Shown here: positions 21,643 through 34,843 of the stretch, in pieces
Position numbering within the stretch: position 1 is the stretch's first letter
Layout of the letters: every line of letters begins with the position of its first letter
Source: Aaosphaeria pasadenensis
Lineage: Eukaryota > Ascomycota > Dothideomycetes > Pleosporales
Length of the DNA stretch: 64,000 bases
Assembly: GCA_022813625.1 (NCBI GenBank)
Contig: JAKLMB010000002.1
Span: 1,178,001-1,242,000, forward strand
Direction: 5' to 3'
The notes under the pieces: generated by a model
What the model saw: the letters and a program-made list of their open reading frames with translations, nothing else
Databases searched by the model: none
Told to the model about the DNA's origin: nothing
Made by a program: the position numbers and the translations under genes

Positions 21643-24600
21643 TTAGAAAATCCACTGGAAAGACTCTTTGACTTCGAAGCTGACTTTCGTCCTAGTTGAA
21701 TAATTAGCATTTGTTTTTGACATGGGGAGTAGAAAGGTGTAACGAACCTGATATCAGCACTTGATGCGCCAATGAGAACATCGAATGCGCCTTCTTCTGC
21801 TATCCAAGCTCCAGTCTGACCAAGAGCTGTGTCGAAGTATCCTGCAGAGTACTTGTCAAGCTTAAGAGTGACAGTCTTGGTCTCACCAGGCTGAAGGTAA
21901 ACCTTGGCGAAGCCCTGAAGTTCCTTCTCCGGTCGAGGAAGGGTGGATCGGATGTCCTTGACATATGCTTGGACAATTTCTGGGGCAGCGAATGATCCAG
22001 TGTTGGTGACAGGGATGGTGACCGTAATGGAGTTTGACTCCGTAAGGACGGTGTTGTCAACTTCTGGTGTGCCGTACTCGAAGGAAGTGTATGTCAGACC
22101 ATGACCAAAGGCGAATAGAGGCTCGATCTTGGAGCGCTCGTAATGCCTGTAGCCGATGTAGATACCTTCGCCGTAGACGGTCTTGAGGTTCTCACCAGGC
22201 CAGTTGTGGAACGCAGGGTTATCTTCTATCCGCCTGGGGAATGTTGCTGTGAGTTTACCACTAGGGCTGGCATTGCCGAAGAGGACATCAGCGAGAGCGT
22301 TTCCAGCCTCCTGGCCTTGGTACCAGGCTTGCAAGATGGCTGGTGCGCGGTCAACCCATGGCATGGTGACGGGCGTTCCCGACTGATTGACGACGACTGT
22401 GCGTGGGTTGGCGGCGAGAACAGCTTCGATGAGACGGTCCTGAGAGCCATCCTTGGGAAGGTCCATGGTTTGTCTGTCGTAACCCTCGGATTCCCATTCA
22501 GCATCCAAACCAACAACCAGGACAGCGGCATCGGCTGCATTTGCAGCATCCACGGCTTCCTGGATGCGGTCGATCTTGTCCTCCTCCTGGTAGCCAATAC
22601 GGCAGCCACCGTAATCATAACGACGGCCAATCACAGAGACCTTGGAAGCAGGACGGACCTCGCTGGTGGATTCGATGAGAATCTCAATGGGCTTACCCTC
22701 TTCAAGTTGAATCGACTTGACTACATCTTGAGAAGCTGAGAACATAGCCTCGCCCTCCTCAGTCCAGTCCCAATTGTCAATGAACATCTCGCCGTTGATA
22801 AACATCCTGCCGGGACCGACAGAAGCGAAACTGAAAGTGTGGTTTCCAGTAGACTTTGGGGTCAGACTCGTCTTGACCTTGAAGGAGAAATCGGGAAGAA
22901 GCTCCATAGGCGCAGAATCCCAAAGCCAAAGGTCTGTACCGACCTTGTGCTGGACAACAGCTGGCTCGCCCTTGAACCTGTCACCACGGTAGTACTCCAA
23001 TCTCACACCCTGTTGGCCCTCATAGGCGCAGTATGGAGATGCCAATGGCATCCACTTGGAGCTGTCACAGCCCTGTGCAAAGATGATTTCGCCATCGAAT
23101 CTGGACTTGACACCGTCATATGGAGTAGTCTTATAGTAGGGGTTCAATCCAGCGCTGCCACCACCTGAAGATATGGCTCGCTTAACATTCGGTCCGATGA
23201 GAGCAATCTTGTTTGCACCCCTGATGGGCAAGACGTTGTTCTCATTCTTTAGTAAGGTCAATCCCTCAATTCCAGCTTGAAGAATCAAGTTCCTGGTCTC
23301 GGCATTGTCGTTAGAAGCTTCCGCAGGCTCCGGTGTCATGTTGTTAAGTCCTTTGGTTCGGTCGACAAGATACAACACTCGTGCGGCGCTCTTCTCAATG
23401 TCTTCTCGGGTGAGCTCACCCTTCTCGAGTGCTTCGAGTACTTGGTCAAGTTTGCGCCATTTCGAGGGTCCTGGCATCTCAATGTCTGTTCCGGCACGGA
23501 TTGATGGTGCTGTAGCGTATGTTCCTGTCCAGTCAGAAATCATGGTACCATCCCAGCCCCATTCTCCTCGAAGGATCTCCTTGATCGAATGCTCGTATTC
23601 ATCGGCGTGGGTTCCATTGACGAGATTGTAAGCACTCATAAGCGCCCATGGAGAAGCGTCCCGAACAGCAATCTCGAATGGCTTAAGGTAAATCTCCCTC
23701 AAAGGTCTTTCGGCAATCTCGGCGTTGTATGCCTGGCGTTCAGTTTCCTGTTCGTTACCTAGGAAGTGTTTGATAGTGGCAGCAACACCCTTGCTCTGGA
23801 GTCCACGGATGTAAGAAGCGGCCAATTTACCGGTAAGGAAAGGGTCCTCCGAGTAGGACTCAAAGTTCCGTCCTCCTAGGGGCGATCGATGCATGCAGAC
23901 GGTAGGTGCAAGAAGGACATTGGCTCCACGTGCCTTGGTCTCGTCTCCAAGGTGTCGACCAATTTCCTCCATCAAGTCCAAGTTCCAGGTTGAGGCCATA
24001 GAAACACCGCAAGGAAACTGGGCGGCCTGCAATCGTCAGATTCGCATACTCTAGGTCACGGGACAGGTACTCACCGGTGTTCCATTTGTGAAGAACTCTC
24101 CACGAGCACCGTTGGGTCCATCTGTAGTCTTGATTGAGGGAATTCCCTTCTCTGGGATAGCAACTGTTCGCCAAAAGTCTGCACCTGCCAGCAGGGAGAT
24201 CTGGTAATGTTAGTAAGGGTGTATTTGGTTTCCTGGTTGCAATCTTCATTTCACGTTCACCCTGCCCCGCCGTCTATAGTATGTCAAGCTACAATTGTTG
24301 CCGCGTGTGGACGCAGAATCCGCAAGGATGAATCCGAGATGACCAACGAACGTAGAACACACTGGACAGACATGCAAAATGCCGCAGCGCCCGGATCAGG
24401 GCAATTATCCAACCCGAGACGTGCATCTACCCCACTCAAGACGCCACGCTCTTCAAGTCGAACTGGAAAATGGTGGAAATGGAATTCAACGTACTTGCTC
24501 TTCCAGTGTCAATTTGGCGGCCAATTCCTTTGCCCGGTCATCCGGCTTCTCAAGTGTAAACACCTTCTTGCCAGCCATGTCGTCAAACTTGTCGTCTTCT

Positions 24601-24734
24601 GAATCCGAACTGGGGGCAAGAGTGGGAGAAGAGGAGATCGGCTGCACTTCGATGGCGGCTTGTTGCTTTATATCGATCTGCTTGATGGCCGTGGCATCTA
24701 ACAAGGATGGGTTGAGTACGTTGATATCGGTCAT
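21643..24734 (-). CDS. GH3 beta-glucosidase with PA14 domain
   Basis: Four exons, 24734..24495, 24200..24075, 24026..21748 and 21691..21643, join in phase to 897 residues. The protein is a family 3 glycoside hydrolase that removes terminal beta-D-glucosyl units. Order: short N-terminal extension, GH3 barrel (TTDGPNGARG; KHFLGNEQETER), catalytic nucleophile Asp287 in MISDWTGTY, a PA14 insert (about residues 455-590, LEYYRGDRFKG) inside the second GH3 domain, the KVSVIGRRYDYGG to GQEAGNALADVLFG region, and a C-terminal fibronectin III-like domain. The last exon supplies TKVSFEVKESFQWIF, the usual family ending, which supports that splice. There is no signal peptide, so an intracellular enzyme acting on imported oligosaccharides or glucosides is likely. 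The true substrate cannot be read from the sequence. Confidence 0.93.
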
Positions 24735-26717
24735 GGTCAGCTGATCACTTGATTCAGGAAGGAATTAATCTTTCGAGTACTCGGAGTGTCTGGACGAGTT
24801 GCCGCAGTGGTCTCGCCACTTTGCAAACAGTTTCACAATTTACCAGGACTTGAAAGACAAGCGAAGGTGGAAAGGAAGAATCAAGATGGCAAGGCAACGA
24901 AAAAACTTCGAAAATGGACCTTCAAAAGACTGGAAGCGCAATCGACGTATATTGTCATCTTTTAGTACCCGGGCACCACAAATGCAACCATCAACTGTCT
25001 CAGGTCAAGCAGCGGTGGGACCAGTATGGAGCTGGAATAACCGGACACATTGTGAACAGGCCTGGTACCTAGTGACGGCTCGCAGGGACGTAGTTCAGAT
25101 AGACGAGCTGGGCACCATTGGCCGGTGGAACGGCAATGTACCATGTCCCGAAGTGTTCGCGAGCCATCAGGATCTGCCTACGAGAGCCGCGCTTGCTGTG
25201 TGTTCAATAATCTAGATCGAATTGGGTTGCAAGGCTGGTGCTGTGGCGATTCACCAACGCGACGTATTACAGCGCTCAATATACGCGGGGGTACATCAGG
25301 CGCTGCTCCGATGCGTATAGCGTACGAGCAACCGGTATCCGTTGAGGGGCCCCAAAGTCCCAATTGCAGCTATAGATCCGTGAGCAGCATCGAAAAGGGC
25401 ATTGATGGAATCGCATATTGAGCGAGCGATCCAGACATGGCTGCAAGGTGCAAGCATGCTGCTGCCGTATGCGGGACGCTCAGCACAGCCGGTGCCAAAA
25501 GTCGACGGACATGTGAGGTGGGTTTCCCTTCTGACTTCTGACAGACGGTGATAGCGGTCCTGAGATGCGACCCGGGCACGACTGGTCCGGAGCTAGATTG
25601 GAAAGCATTAGAGCCTATCCAAAACGCATGCTGAACGGGTACAAAAGACAATTGCAAGCATCAAATGGGCGGATAAATTTTCAGAGAAGGCCGTTGAGAG
25701 GCTGTCAGGATCGCTGGTGGCGGATGGTAGGGCCTGTATTCCGATCACGTGATTCACTGTCGGCCCGCCATGCGACAGCTTTCCGACCAAATGTACTGGA
25801 CTTGAGTGGACCATGGACGACTCGCGGAGCGTGTGGACTGACCGTCCCCCATGTATCTCCTCGTAACTGATTAGTGGATACGGGAATATCTGGAGTCTCC
25901 TCACTTCATCCCACACATTCGCTGATGAGCCTCGATCATACCGCAGTCTAGGCGGATCCTCTCTCTCTCCACCATCTAAGTTATCTTCACCCCATCCTGC
26001 CAATAATAATCATAATGGCATACTCAATCTATCCACAATCTCCAGATATCCGTCCGTCCTTACCATTCCCCAATTTTTGATATCCAGCACCTTATCACCG
26101 ATAGTTTCAGAGCCAAGGTACTTACTTGCTCAGGCAAGTTATGGTTATTGGCGATCATACAAGCGATCTGTCACATGAAGATCATTCATGTCGCGAAGGT
26201 AGCTTCTGGGTAGATTGCGTAGAATTGAAGCTAGCAATATCTATATGTATAATCTCAAAATTTACTCTCTAGCAACATCGTGCCGAAGCTCCATCCGTCT
26301 ATCAAACCAACACTCCATCGCTTCTAACACAGTAGCCAAATCCGGGAATCATACCCACCGGGGCTACCGCTCACACCTATCTACCTACAGTTACCTCCGC
26401 TTCAGTCACCGCCGAGAAAAGGCGCATGTTCATTTCACAATTCCTGGCTTGTGGCAGCTAGTTCCTGTACCTGTACCTGCAATACCTGTACTGGTACCTG
26501 TGTCGGAAAGAACTAGGTCCAAGGAAAAAAGTGAAGCAGCTTTGCGACCTCCCAATCTCAACGAACTTAATCAGGGCCTGCTTCGCTACGCACCACCTCG
26601 GCTCTTCACCCTTCAACAGTTTCCATGCAGATGAACCAGTGTTCATCAAGAAACCTTTCCAGATATGCAATTGGTCCATCTAATCTATTCCTATCACATC
26701 ATTTCATATCAGATCCA
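24735..26717. other. Gene-free spacer, GH3 upstream region
   Basis: 2 kb with no gene I can support. Open frames are short and overlapping. It would contain the beta-glucosidase promoter and the myosin I 3' end. A CTGTACCTGTACC-rich simple repeat lies at 26464-26501. Confidence 0.5.
26464..26501. repeat. Imperfect CCTGTA tandem repeat
   Basis: Short run of CCTGTA/CCTGCA/ACTGGTA variants in non-coding sequence 0.25 kb beyond the 3' end of the myosin I gene. Confidence 0.7.
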
Positions 26718-29700
26718 TCACCAATCATCCTCCTCCGGCTTGCGGCCATGCATTGCAGCTTGACGCTGCCTCAGAGCCTCTGCCAGGCCTCCCGCGATGC
26801 TTCCGCTGCTGTCTCTTGCTCCAGAGTCGATGTTGCTAGCTCCGCTTCCTGAGTAGCCACTGTCCCTGGAGACCGGGGCTGGGGCGGGTTTCTTTGCGGA
26901 TGGGCGCTTCGCAGGCGGAGCAGGGGGTGTCGGCTTGGCGCGAATTCCACCGCCGTTGGAAGCGGGGCGTGCTGGGGGTGCTGGGGGCGCTGGGGGAGGT
27001 GCAGGCTTACTGACTACCTCTTCCAAGTAAGCGGACGGTGCCCACCCAGACGCTGATTTGTCTAATCGGCTTGCGAGCCACCATCCTACAAATTTGGTCA
27101 GACACGAGTGAATATATGTAGACAAAGCATCGGATATACGTACCGTTACCCTCTTTCTGTGTCACCAGTACCTCCTCGCCCTTCGTGATACTCAGCTCGC
27201 CTGCTGATTGACCAGCAAAGTCGTATAGCGCACGAAACGTCGGTTCCCTCGGAGCGGGGGGTGCTGCAGGAGGTGCAGGCGGCGGTGGAGGCGGCGCTCG
27301 CACAGATGACGATGACTGATTGCGTGCGTGGCCTACGCCGTTCGATAAAGACGCAACGGGTTGCGGCACTGGCCTTGATTGGGATGCGGCAGCTGGTGTA
27401 GAGGCCATTGATGAGGCTGCAGGCACGGGCTTCGGCCGACTGGCAAGCTTTGATGGACCCCCACCCGGGCCTCCAGGACGCAGAAGCTTGCCTTTGGTGA
27501 TAGGTTTGGCTGCCACTTGTTTGCCTTTGGGCGTTGGCTTCGACACGGAATTAGGCGACTCTCCAGGGCCTGTATGGATAGTACCACTCTTGTACATATC
27601 ATCTCTTGGAACGGCGGGATCCTTCACCACCTTGACCTGTGCAAGCTTGCCAGGTTTCTTGTTAAATTCGATTCTGTCATATGTCAGTCCAAAGTGAGTC
27701 TGGATGCTAGGGAATTTTGACTTACGTTTCGCCGATCTTCAAATTCAGTGATCCTCGCAGAACTGTGTTCAAGTGCGTAAAGAACTCTGTCTTGAAAACA
27801 CAGTTGACCAAGGGGTCGGGCTCTTGCGGCGATCCGACTCCAAGAGAGAACCAGTCGTCCTTGAGCGTCGAGGTGCCAACGAATTTCAGAGATCCCACTG
27901 GCACTGTTCGCTCGGCTTGGATCTGGATTTGCCGATTGACCATAACCTGCTTGACTAGATAGATGTTCTTCTTTGTCAAAACCAATGTGCGAGGCTCAGG
28001 CTTGCTTGATCGGCCGAGCTTGGAGACCAGCACCTCAGCCCTGCATGAGAACGGAACCTCTTCGCTGCCAGAGATTCCTATCGCATTGGCAATCACTTCA
28101 CCTGGACCGCCACGGTTGCCAATGCCGAGATAGTCGCCCATGAATCGGCGCGATCCCACCAAACTGAACCTCCTTCTCTCCTTACGGCCCTGAAGCAGCT
28201 TGTGACCTTGGTCGCGGACCTGGATGAATTCCAAGCCGCCATTGACACGTCGCCAGAATCGCTGTATCCTAATAGCACATTCGGTCCTGTATCGTAGGTA
28301 GTTTCTCCATGCGCGTTGGATTCGAGTTGCCATATTGTGCCAGTATCTATCTCGCATCGTTTCGAGAGCGAAGAGAGTCTCTGGTGTCTTGATGAAAACC
28401 TTGGTCGTGCCCATCTGCCATTCTTCCGTGGGGATGTTGGTGTCCTTGAGGATCTGCTTAGCACCAGATTGATAATCTCCTGACCATGTGTACTCTCCGG
28501 CATATGAGGTCTTCGAAGAGAGCAAAAAGAAGCGTTCCACGAACTTCTCAAAGGTCTGACGGGACGCAAAGCCTGCACGTCTAATGCGGACGTTCTCCTG
28601 GAGACCAAGGTACTTGATTTGATGGAGAACATTAGGCTCGTTGTATTCTGTCGGTGACTTGTTCTCGTTCGGTTTGATCGTTCGAATGTACGATGGCTGT
28701 GCCTTCATGAGCGTAGAAACAAGGTCATTGGCAGATGCTTTGATCTTGTCACCAGCCGTTGGAGGGCGTCTCCTGTTGTCCTGATCCACTTGTTCAGGGA
28801 AGAGCGTGTGCACGAATGTGTTCGAGCTCTGGCCGAGTAGGTTCAACAGATCCTTCAGAAGCTGGTCCTTGTTCTTGTCAGTCATGCCCTCAACAGCATA
28901 CGACACATCACCAGCGTAATGCTTGATAACAAACTGGCCTTGGCGTGGTTGGAAGTTGGGATTTGATGATAGCGCGTTGAGTCTCTGAACAAAGGTTGAG
29001 TCGGCAGCAGTTGGGTCTGCATGGGCTGTCGCGCAAGCGTCGTTCAACGCAGCGAACACACCCGGTGGTCGCTTCTCTTCAATGAGCTCGCACACCACCT
29101 TGTTGTCGAAATATTTGATCGGCGTCCATTTGATCTGTTCCCTGGCATACTCCTCCTGCTCTGTCTTGAGCGTCAACTGAATGAAGATTTGCTGGAGCTT
29201 CTCATTGACGTAGTTGATGCACAACTGCTCGAAGCTGTTTCGTTCGAAAATTTCGAATCCGTAGATATCCAGAATACCGATCGACTGAGTTACGGTACCA
29301 CGCGCTTTGAGTGAAACATTCACTCTTTGCACAATCCAGTCGAACAAATTGAAGTAAATGGCCTTTGCAAGCGCATCGCGCACGGAAGTCGCTTGAGCGA
29401 TGTTCAAAGGCACGTCATAGACGGAACCTCTTCGGCCACCGCGGCTTGTTTCCATAACACGTTGCGTAAGGGCTTTGTTGACATGTGCCGATTCCACTTC
29501 CAGGAGGTAAGCAACGAAATCAACGACTGATTGATCAGCGATGACCGTATTTCCTGAGTCATCTTCCTGGAAGGAAACGTTTCCAAGCCAAAGAATAGCA
29601 GACAGCATCCGGAAAATATTATCCTGTTCGCCTTGGTTCAAACCGATCACCTTCATTGCATTCAATGTGTCGTTAAACTCGGCGTGGTCATCGATGCCGT

Positions 29701-30801
29701 CGACGTCGTAGCATTTAGATCGGCTCGTGTACACATAAGCCTGTGGCTGTTGTATGCCAAATTGTTCTAAATTTGTTAGACAATTGCTCTTAACACCTAT
29801 GTGCGCTCACATACCTCTGTAGGTCGAAGATGCCGCCTTCGCAAATTGGTAGAAGATGTGGAAGTTACGTTCATTGGTGATTTGGCCAACCACTCTTGAC
29901 TTCTCCAACAGATAGTTGTTGATGTTCGCACCCACAGGTTCTCCTTGCGCATTGAATTGGATTTCGAGATACTTTCCGAATCGGGAAGAGTTGTTATTCC
30001 GTAGCGTCTTTGCGTTTCCGAACGACTCGAGCAAAGGATTCGTGGCCAGCACCATGTCCTTGGTTTCCTGAATGGACGAATTGGCTCCTCCGGAAACATT
30101 CGCAATGTATTGCATGATCCGCTTCGCAGCTTCTGTTTTCCCTGCACCCGACTCGCCTGAAATGATCACGCACTGGTTCTCCTTATATGCATTCATGTTA
30201 TAGTAGGATGACTCGGCAATGGCAAAAACATGAGGAGGAACCTATCCTGTCAGTATCGAATTTAGGTGGGATTTGTCAAGGCGTACCTCTAATCTGTTCT
30301 TGCCCTTATAGCTGTCGAGGACCTGGTCTGTGTAGATTCCCACTGTCTAAAGTCAGCAAAAGCGCGCAGTCTGCATCAGAATGTCGCCTACAGTCCCGAA
30401 AAGGATTGACGGATACAAGCACATGTCCAATGTATGTCTGCCACCGAGTCAGCCCTTGTCCACACTTCTCCTGTATCACGCTATCGGCGGGGTTGATATC
30501 GCAGAGGTTCGACGCACGTAGATTTCCGCATTTTCAAAGCGCTTCTTTAAATTTTCGTTGATCGCTTCGTTTGAGATCTTGCTGATAAGTGTGAGATCTG
30601 ACACTCCGACCTCCTTCTTCTTGGTCGTCTCGAAGACTGCCTTCTTCGAGAATTGTGACTTCTGGCCCCCACTGGCGCCTGATTTACCACCGGCGTCCTT
30701 TTTGCGCCCCGCACGCTTTGAAACCGCCTGTATGGTAGAGGAAACGTTAGCAATTGCGCATTCGTGGCCAAGGTGCGGGATTGTGCGAGGTGGCATACCA
30801 T
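26718..30801 (-). CDS. Class I unconventional myosin (MyoA/Myo5 type)
   Basis: Actin-based motor of cortical patches, required for endocytosis and polarised growth. Exons: 30801..30799 (ATG only), 30727..30518, 30437..30392, 30342..30287, 30241..29815, 29766..27726, 27673..27144, 27085..26718; total 1226 residues with every phase consistent. Motor domain: P-loop GESGAGKT near 133-140, switch region NNNSSRFGKY, and TEDS-rule serine in RRGSVYDVPLN near 360. Two IQ motifs follow (RIQRAWRNYLR, RIQRFWRR; about 730-755), then the basic TH1 tail, a Pro/Ala-rich TH2 region, an SH3 domain (about 1070-1128, ALYDFAGQSAGELS, GWWLASR) and an Arp2/3-activating acidic end (EEDDW). This domain order matches fungal myosin I throughout. 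The intron after the initiator codon has a typical branch (GCTAAC) and acceptor. Confidence 0.95.
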
Positions 30802-31533
30802 GATCGATGCCCGAAATAGCGCTCAGTACACAAGGGGATAGCAGTGTCGTTGCGGGGGATGAGGAGGGATGATGGAAATGTGTAATGGACGAACGCTCGA
30901 ATTCCAAAGCGAACGAGCGTCAAAGGTCGGAAGTAAAAGTGAATGCGCAAGCAACGGGCGTCGTTGACTGTGCGATGTAGATGTGTGATGGCTGGCGGTG
31001 GGCGGGCAAGCGTTCCCAAACGTCGTCACAGTGCCAAGTACAGCGGCCTTCTCGGAACTATCTCGTATCCTGGCACTCCTGGCTGGCAAGGAGCCACGAC
31101 TCAGCCACAAGTCATCTCGCCTGCAATTGCGTACGCAAGCTTACTCGCAAGCTCGTTGCCGCCGTCATCGATGGTTCCGGAATAAATATCAGCACTGTAC
31201 CGTTTGATGTTCAACCAGTTCCGCACGACTTTGCCTCTTACGCGTCATCGATAATTCAGGCAGCAAGCACGGTGCGATGTAGTTCAGTATGCAAGAGTTT
31301 CATATCGTCTGAGTCGCAACGTTCCTTGAGCACAAGAGAAGAGAATACAAAATCAACAGGAGCCTAAAAGTCAAGAGGAGGAGTATCATTCAGTCGCAGA
31401 GCTTGAAGAACTCCAAGAGAAAGAAGGGTTGACGTGGACATCATTACCATGAAGCAACGCCGTGCAATGCCTATGCCAAAAACCGAAGAACGCCGTCGCT
31501 TTGCCGATACAACATCGAATAACCCAAACCGCA
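30802..31533. other. Intergenic region, myosin I upstream / polo kinase downstream
   Basis: 0.7 kb holding the myosin I promoter/leader and the polo kinase 3' end. No supported gene. Confidence 0.6.
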
Positions 31534-34289
31534 CTAAACATCGCCACCAAAACGCCCGACACTGACCCAGTCTTGCTTTTTGTTTCCTTCGAGTTGATTT
31601 CCTTGCCAAATGTAATTTCTGGGTTCAAGAAGACATCCAATTCCTCCACCTTCCACCCAGCCGTCGACGATGGATTGAATGAACTCCAGTTTCATTCGGA
31701 GATTGTTTGCTTCCGTGATCTCTTTATAGGCGTCTGCCTTGTCGGCCGAACCATATAGAAGTTGTTGCAAAGAGCCATGAAGAACTTCGCGATCTTTGAT
31801 ATACTTCCATGGAATTTGACGCTTCTCGTTGTCATTTAGCCAGTCTAATGCATCAAGGGAAAGGCAAATGAAGTTGCAGTACCCAGCATCTGGGGACAAA
31901 ACAAGCTTGGTGTGGTCAGGGAAGTTGGCCTATGAAGAGTTAGTCGTTGAAAAGGAACACGGCTTTGCAAGACTCCTTACCTGGAACGAGCCATCATCAA
32001 ATCCCCAGATACCAACACTTCCGAGACGCTGATAGAACTTGACGAAATTGGGAGATGCCGAGTTGCTTCTTCGAGGTCGCTCGTCGACATCAACACCCAA
32101 TTGAGCGCACATGTACTTGCCAAACTTTTGCCAGATGGAGAGGATACCCTCCCTCCTCTGCTTGTCGGTTACGTCGATGCGAACCAACCCCTTTGTGTCA
32201 GAAGGAGATGCGTAGAATTCGAGAGGTACCTGACTGAGATATTCGGGATCCTTGTTGAGTTTGGACAGATGAGAATACCCCTGATGTGTGAAAGCCACAG
32301 TTGTTGGGTGATGCTTTGAAGCGATTGAGATGCAGCCGACACTTCCATCTTCGAGAACATATCCAACACCATGTTTCCTCGAGTAATCCACCCACTTCGA
32401 GACATATGGCAACTGTGGTGCATCTTCCCGCCTGGACGTTGACTTCTTCTTCTGGAGTGCGCGAGCAACATTGTCCCTGAAGGAATGAAGGCGTGCTAGA
32501 ACGGTCCCAGGATCAGTCAGAGGCACCTCAGTTGTACTCATGATTCTGTAAGGACGGGCAGTTCTAGTAGTTGCTGAAGGATCCGCTGGTGCGCTCTCCG
32601 GTCGCGCTACGGATCGCGACATTGTTTTGGAAACTCGCAATGGCTCCAGTTCCGGTAGTGCTTGCTTCACTGCATCCGTTGTCGATTTCGATCGGGTCAC
32701 AGCTGGTCGCGTCTCTTTCGGCACGCGCAATGGAGCTGGTGCGGCCGTAGCTGCAGTCACACGGCCTGGATTGGAGATCTTGCGAACGGCGCGCATGCGA
32801 GTCGGCTGCTTGTCCACCACTCTCCTAGCCGGCTCTGGTTCCTGCGCAGGTTCTTGATTCTCCCTCAGTGTAGGCATTGCTGCCTCCCTTCTTGTCACCC
32901 GTGGTAGCCGGCCTTTGGTCCTGTCGTTGCCAGAAGTATCGAGAAGAGCCTGGCCTTCCGAAGATGATTCCTTTTCCTCTGGAATTTCACTCAACCCTCC
33001 AGCAGCTTGGAATGGCCAGTGTGTGCGCTCCGGGAATGGTAAATAGACCGTGTCTTTCGCGAATGGTATGTTGGGCTGCTTGCCGGATTCGATCTCCTTC
33101 TGGCAGTCCCTCGCGACGGTCTTGTTCCTTCTGCTACCGTATGCCCCAAATGATTTCCCCGGTTCGTACTCCCCAACTGCGGAAGATTTGCACAGGATGA
33201 ACCATTCGTCGGTGTAGCCTCGTTTGATCGTGGAAGCGGTTGGTGGTCGAATCTTGGGCCACTTTGGAACACGTGAAGTGCAAGAGGTATCTAGCTTGAG
33301 AGGAACATGACCGAGCTTAAAAAACGGATGGCTAACAATCTGGTCTGGGGTGGGACGTTCATCTTCGTGAACGAGCAAGGAGGAGACGACATCGCGCAGA
33401 TCATCGGTGATCTCGTTAGGAAATTTCGAAATGTCAGGCCAGGTATATTCTCGTGCTTTGAGTTTGCGGTATATGTCTTCACGCTTTGCCGCGTGGAACG
33501 GTGCTCTGCCAACAGCAAGGGTGTACCTGAACGCGTAAGTTGTTGATCATACACATCGAATCATTCATCGCGCTCACATCATGATGCCAATGGCCCATAA
33601 ATCAACCTTCTCATCATGACCCTTTCCAGTCTTTTCCAGGACCTCGGGTGCAAGGTAATTGGGGGTACCACACATAGTCGTTCTTCGAATTGCACCAAAA
33701 TCACTCTGCGAAACGAGCAACGCCGCGAGTCCAAAGTCTCCAACCTTGACATTCATATCTTTATCCAAAAACAGGTTTCCCGTCTTGAGATCGCGGTGAA
33801 CGATGTTGCGTTGGTGCAAGTATTTGATGGCACCACATGTTTGGATCATAAATCGACGGATCTCGGGCATCGTGAAGTACTTTCGTTTCTTAATCGCGTC
33901 GGCTAGAGATCCATTCTCGCAGAGTTCTAGGACGACGTATGTGCTCGATTGGAAGGAGAAAGCGCGATAAAATTCGACTACATTTGGATGCGCCAATTTA
34001 GAATGGATTTGAAGCTCGGTCACAAACTAAAACGCGTCAGTAACATGGTCAATATACCAAATTATGAGAGTGAATGCACCTTCTGTGCTAACTTTGGTGG
34101 CTCCATCTTCGACCTAACAATTTTCAGGGCCACTATGTTGTTGCTAAGATGTTCATGGCCCATCAACTTTGCGCGATGGCAGATGGCAAAGCCACCCTTT
34201 CCCAGTTGCGGTCCCGTTTCATATTGGAGTCCTTCTGGATCGTATACAACCTCAGGTGGAGGCTCAGCGTGTACTGGAGGGGCCGCCAT
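31534..34289 (-). CDS. cdc5: Polo-like kinase (Cdc5/Plo1/PlkA)
   Basis: Mitotic Ser/Thr kinase controlling spindle, mitotic exit and septation. Exons 34289..34080, 34026..33578, 33526..31981 and 31929..31534 give 866 residues. Kinase domain: PLK-type glycine loop GKGGFAICHRA near residue 30, HRDLK (Asp149), DFGLA (Asp167), and activation-loop Thr187 in RTTMCGTPNYLAPE, equivalent to Plk1 Thr210. A 260-residue low-complexity linker follows. Polo box 1 starts near 594 with KWVDYS, containing the phosphopeptide-binding Trp. Polo box 2 spans exons 3 and 4, and exon 4 restores NFPDHTKLVLSP, whose His741 and Lys743 are the phosphate pincer, so target docking should be intact. The last 40 residues are not family-typical and may reflect an unrecognised splice. 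It shares an upstream region with the OPA3-like gene. Confidence 0.94.
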
Positions 34290-34843
34290 TGTGTTTGTCG
34301 AGATGTCGAGAATGAATTGATAGTAGAATGTGTTGGAGGTCGAAGAGGCGGTAACTAAACAAACGGGCCGTGCAGTTGGCAGGGGAACCCCCAGTGCCAA
34401 GGCTGTTTTCCAATACTCTCAATACCTCATTGAGATCCATAGAACTTATGACATAGCATAAATAATGAGCTTAATACTATGCATATTAGCAACATTATCA
34501 TCTATTATTTATTCTTACTGAGATTGACATGCTACTGATCAGATACTTGCTTTCGCTGCTCTGTGTACATTGTTATGATTATGCTGAACGAGGGTTAGCG
34601 TGAACACATTGGATCGGCCTCAGTTCCCACCGACCGCCGAAGGCAGCATACCTAGTTCGCGACGACATGTCATAACCCGATGTGTCCGCTTCGAGCTTCA
34701 AAAGCTTTCAGCCTTTGGCATTACACTATGCGGAAGCCTTTTTCTACCTTACAAAGTACTATGAAAGCCTCGTCGTGCTACCACAGATCATAGATTTCCT
34801 GTACTATACCTTATAGCTCTGCCTCAACGTTTATCTCGCCGCA
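34290..34843. promoter_or_regulatory. Divergent promoter region, polo kinase / OPA3-like
   Basis: 554 bp between two divergent start codons. The middle is AT-rich and has no open frame, so it must carry both promoters and leaders. I could not pick out a specific factor site. Confidence 0.6.
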
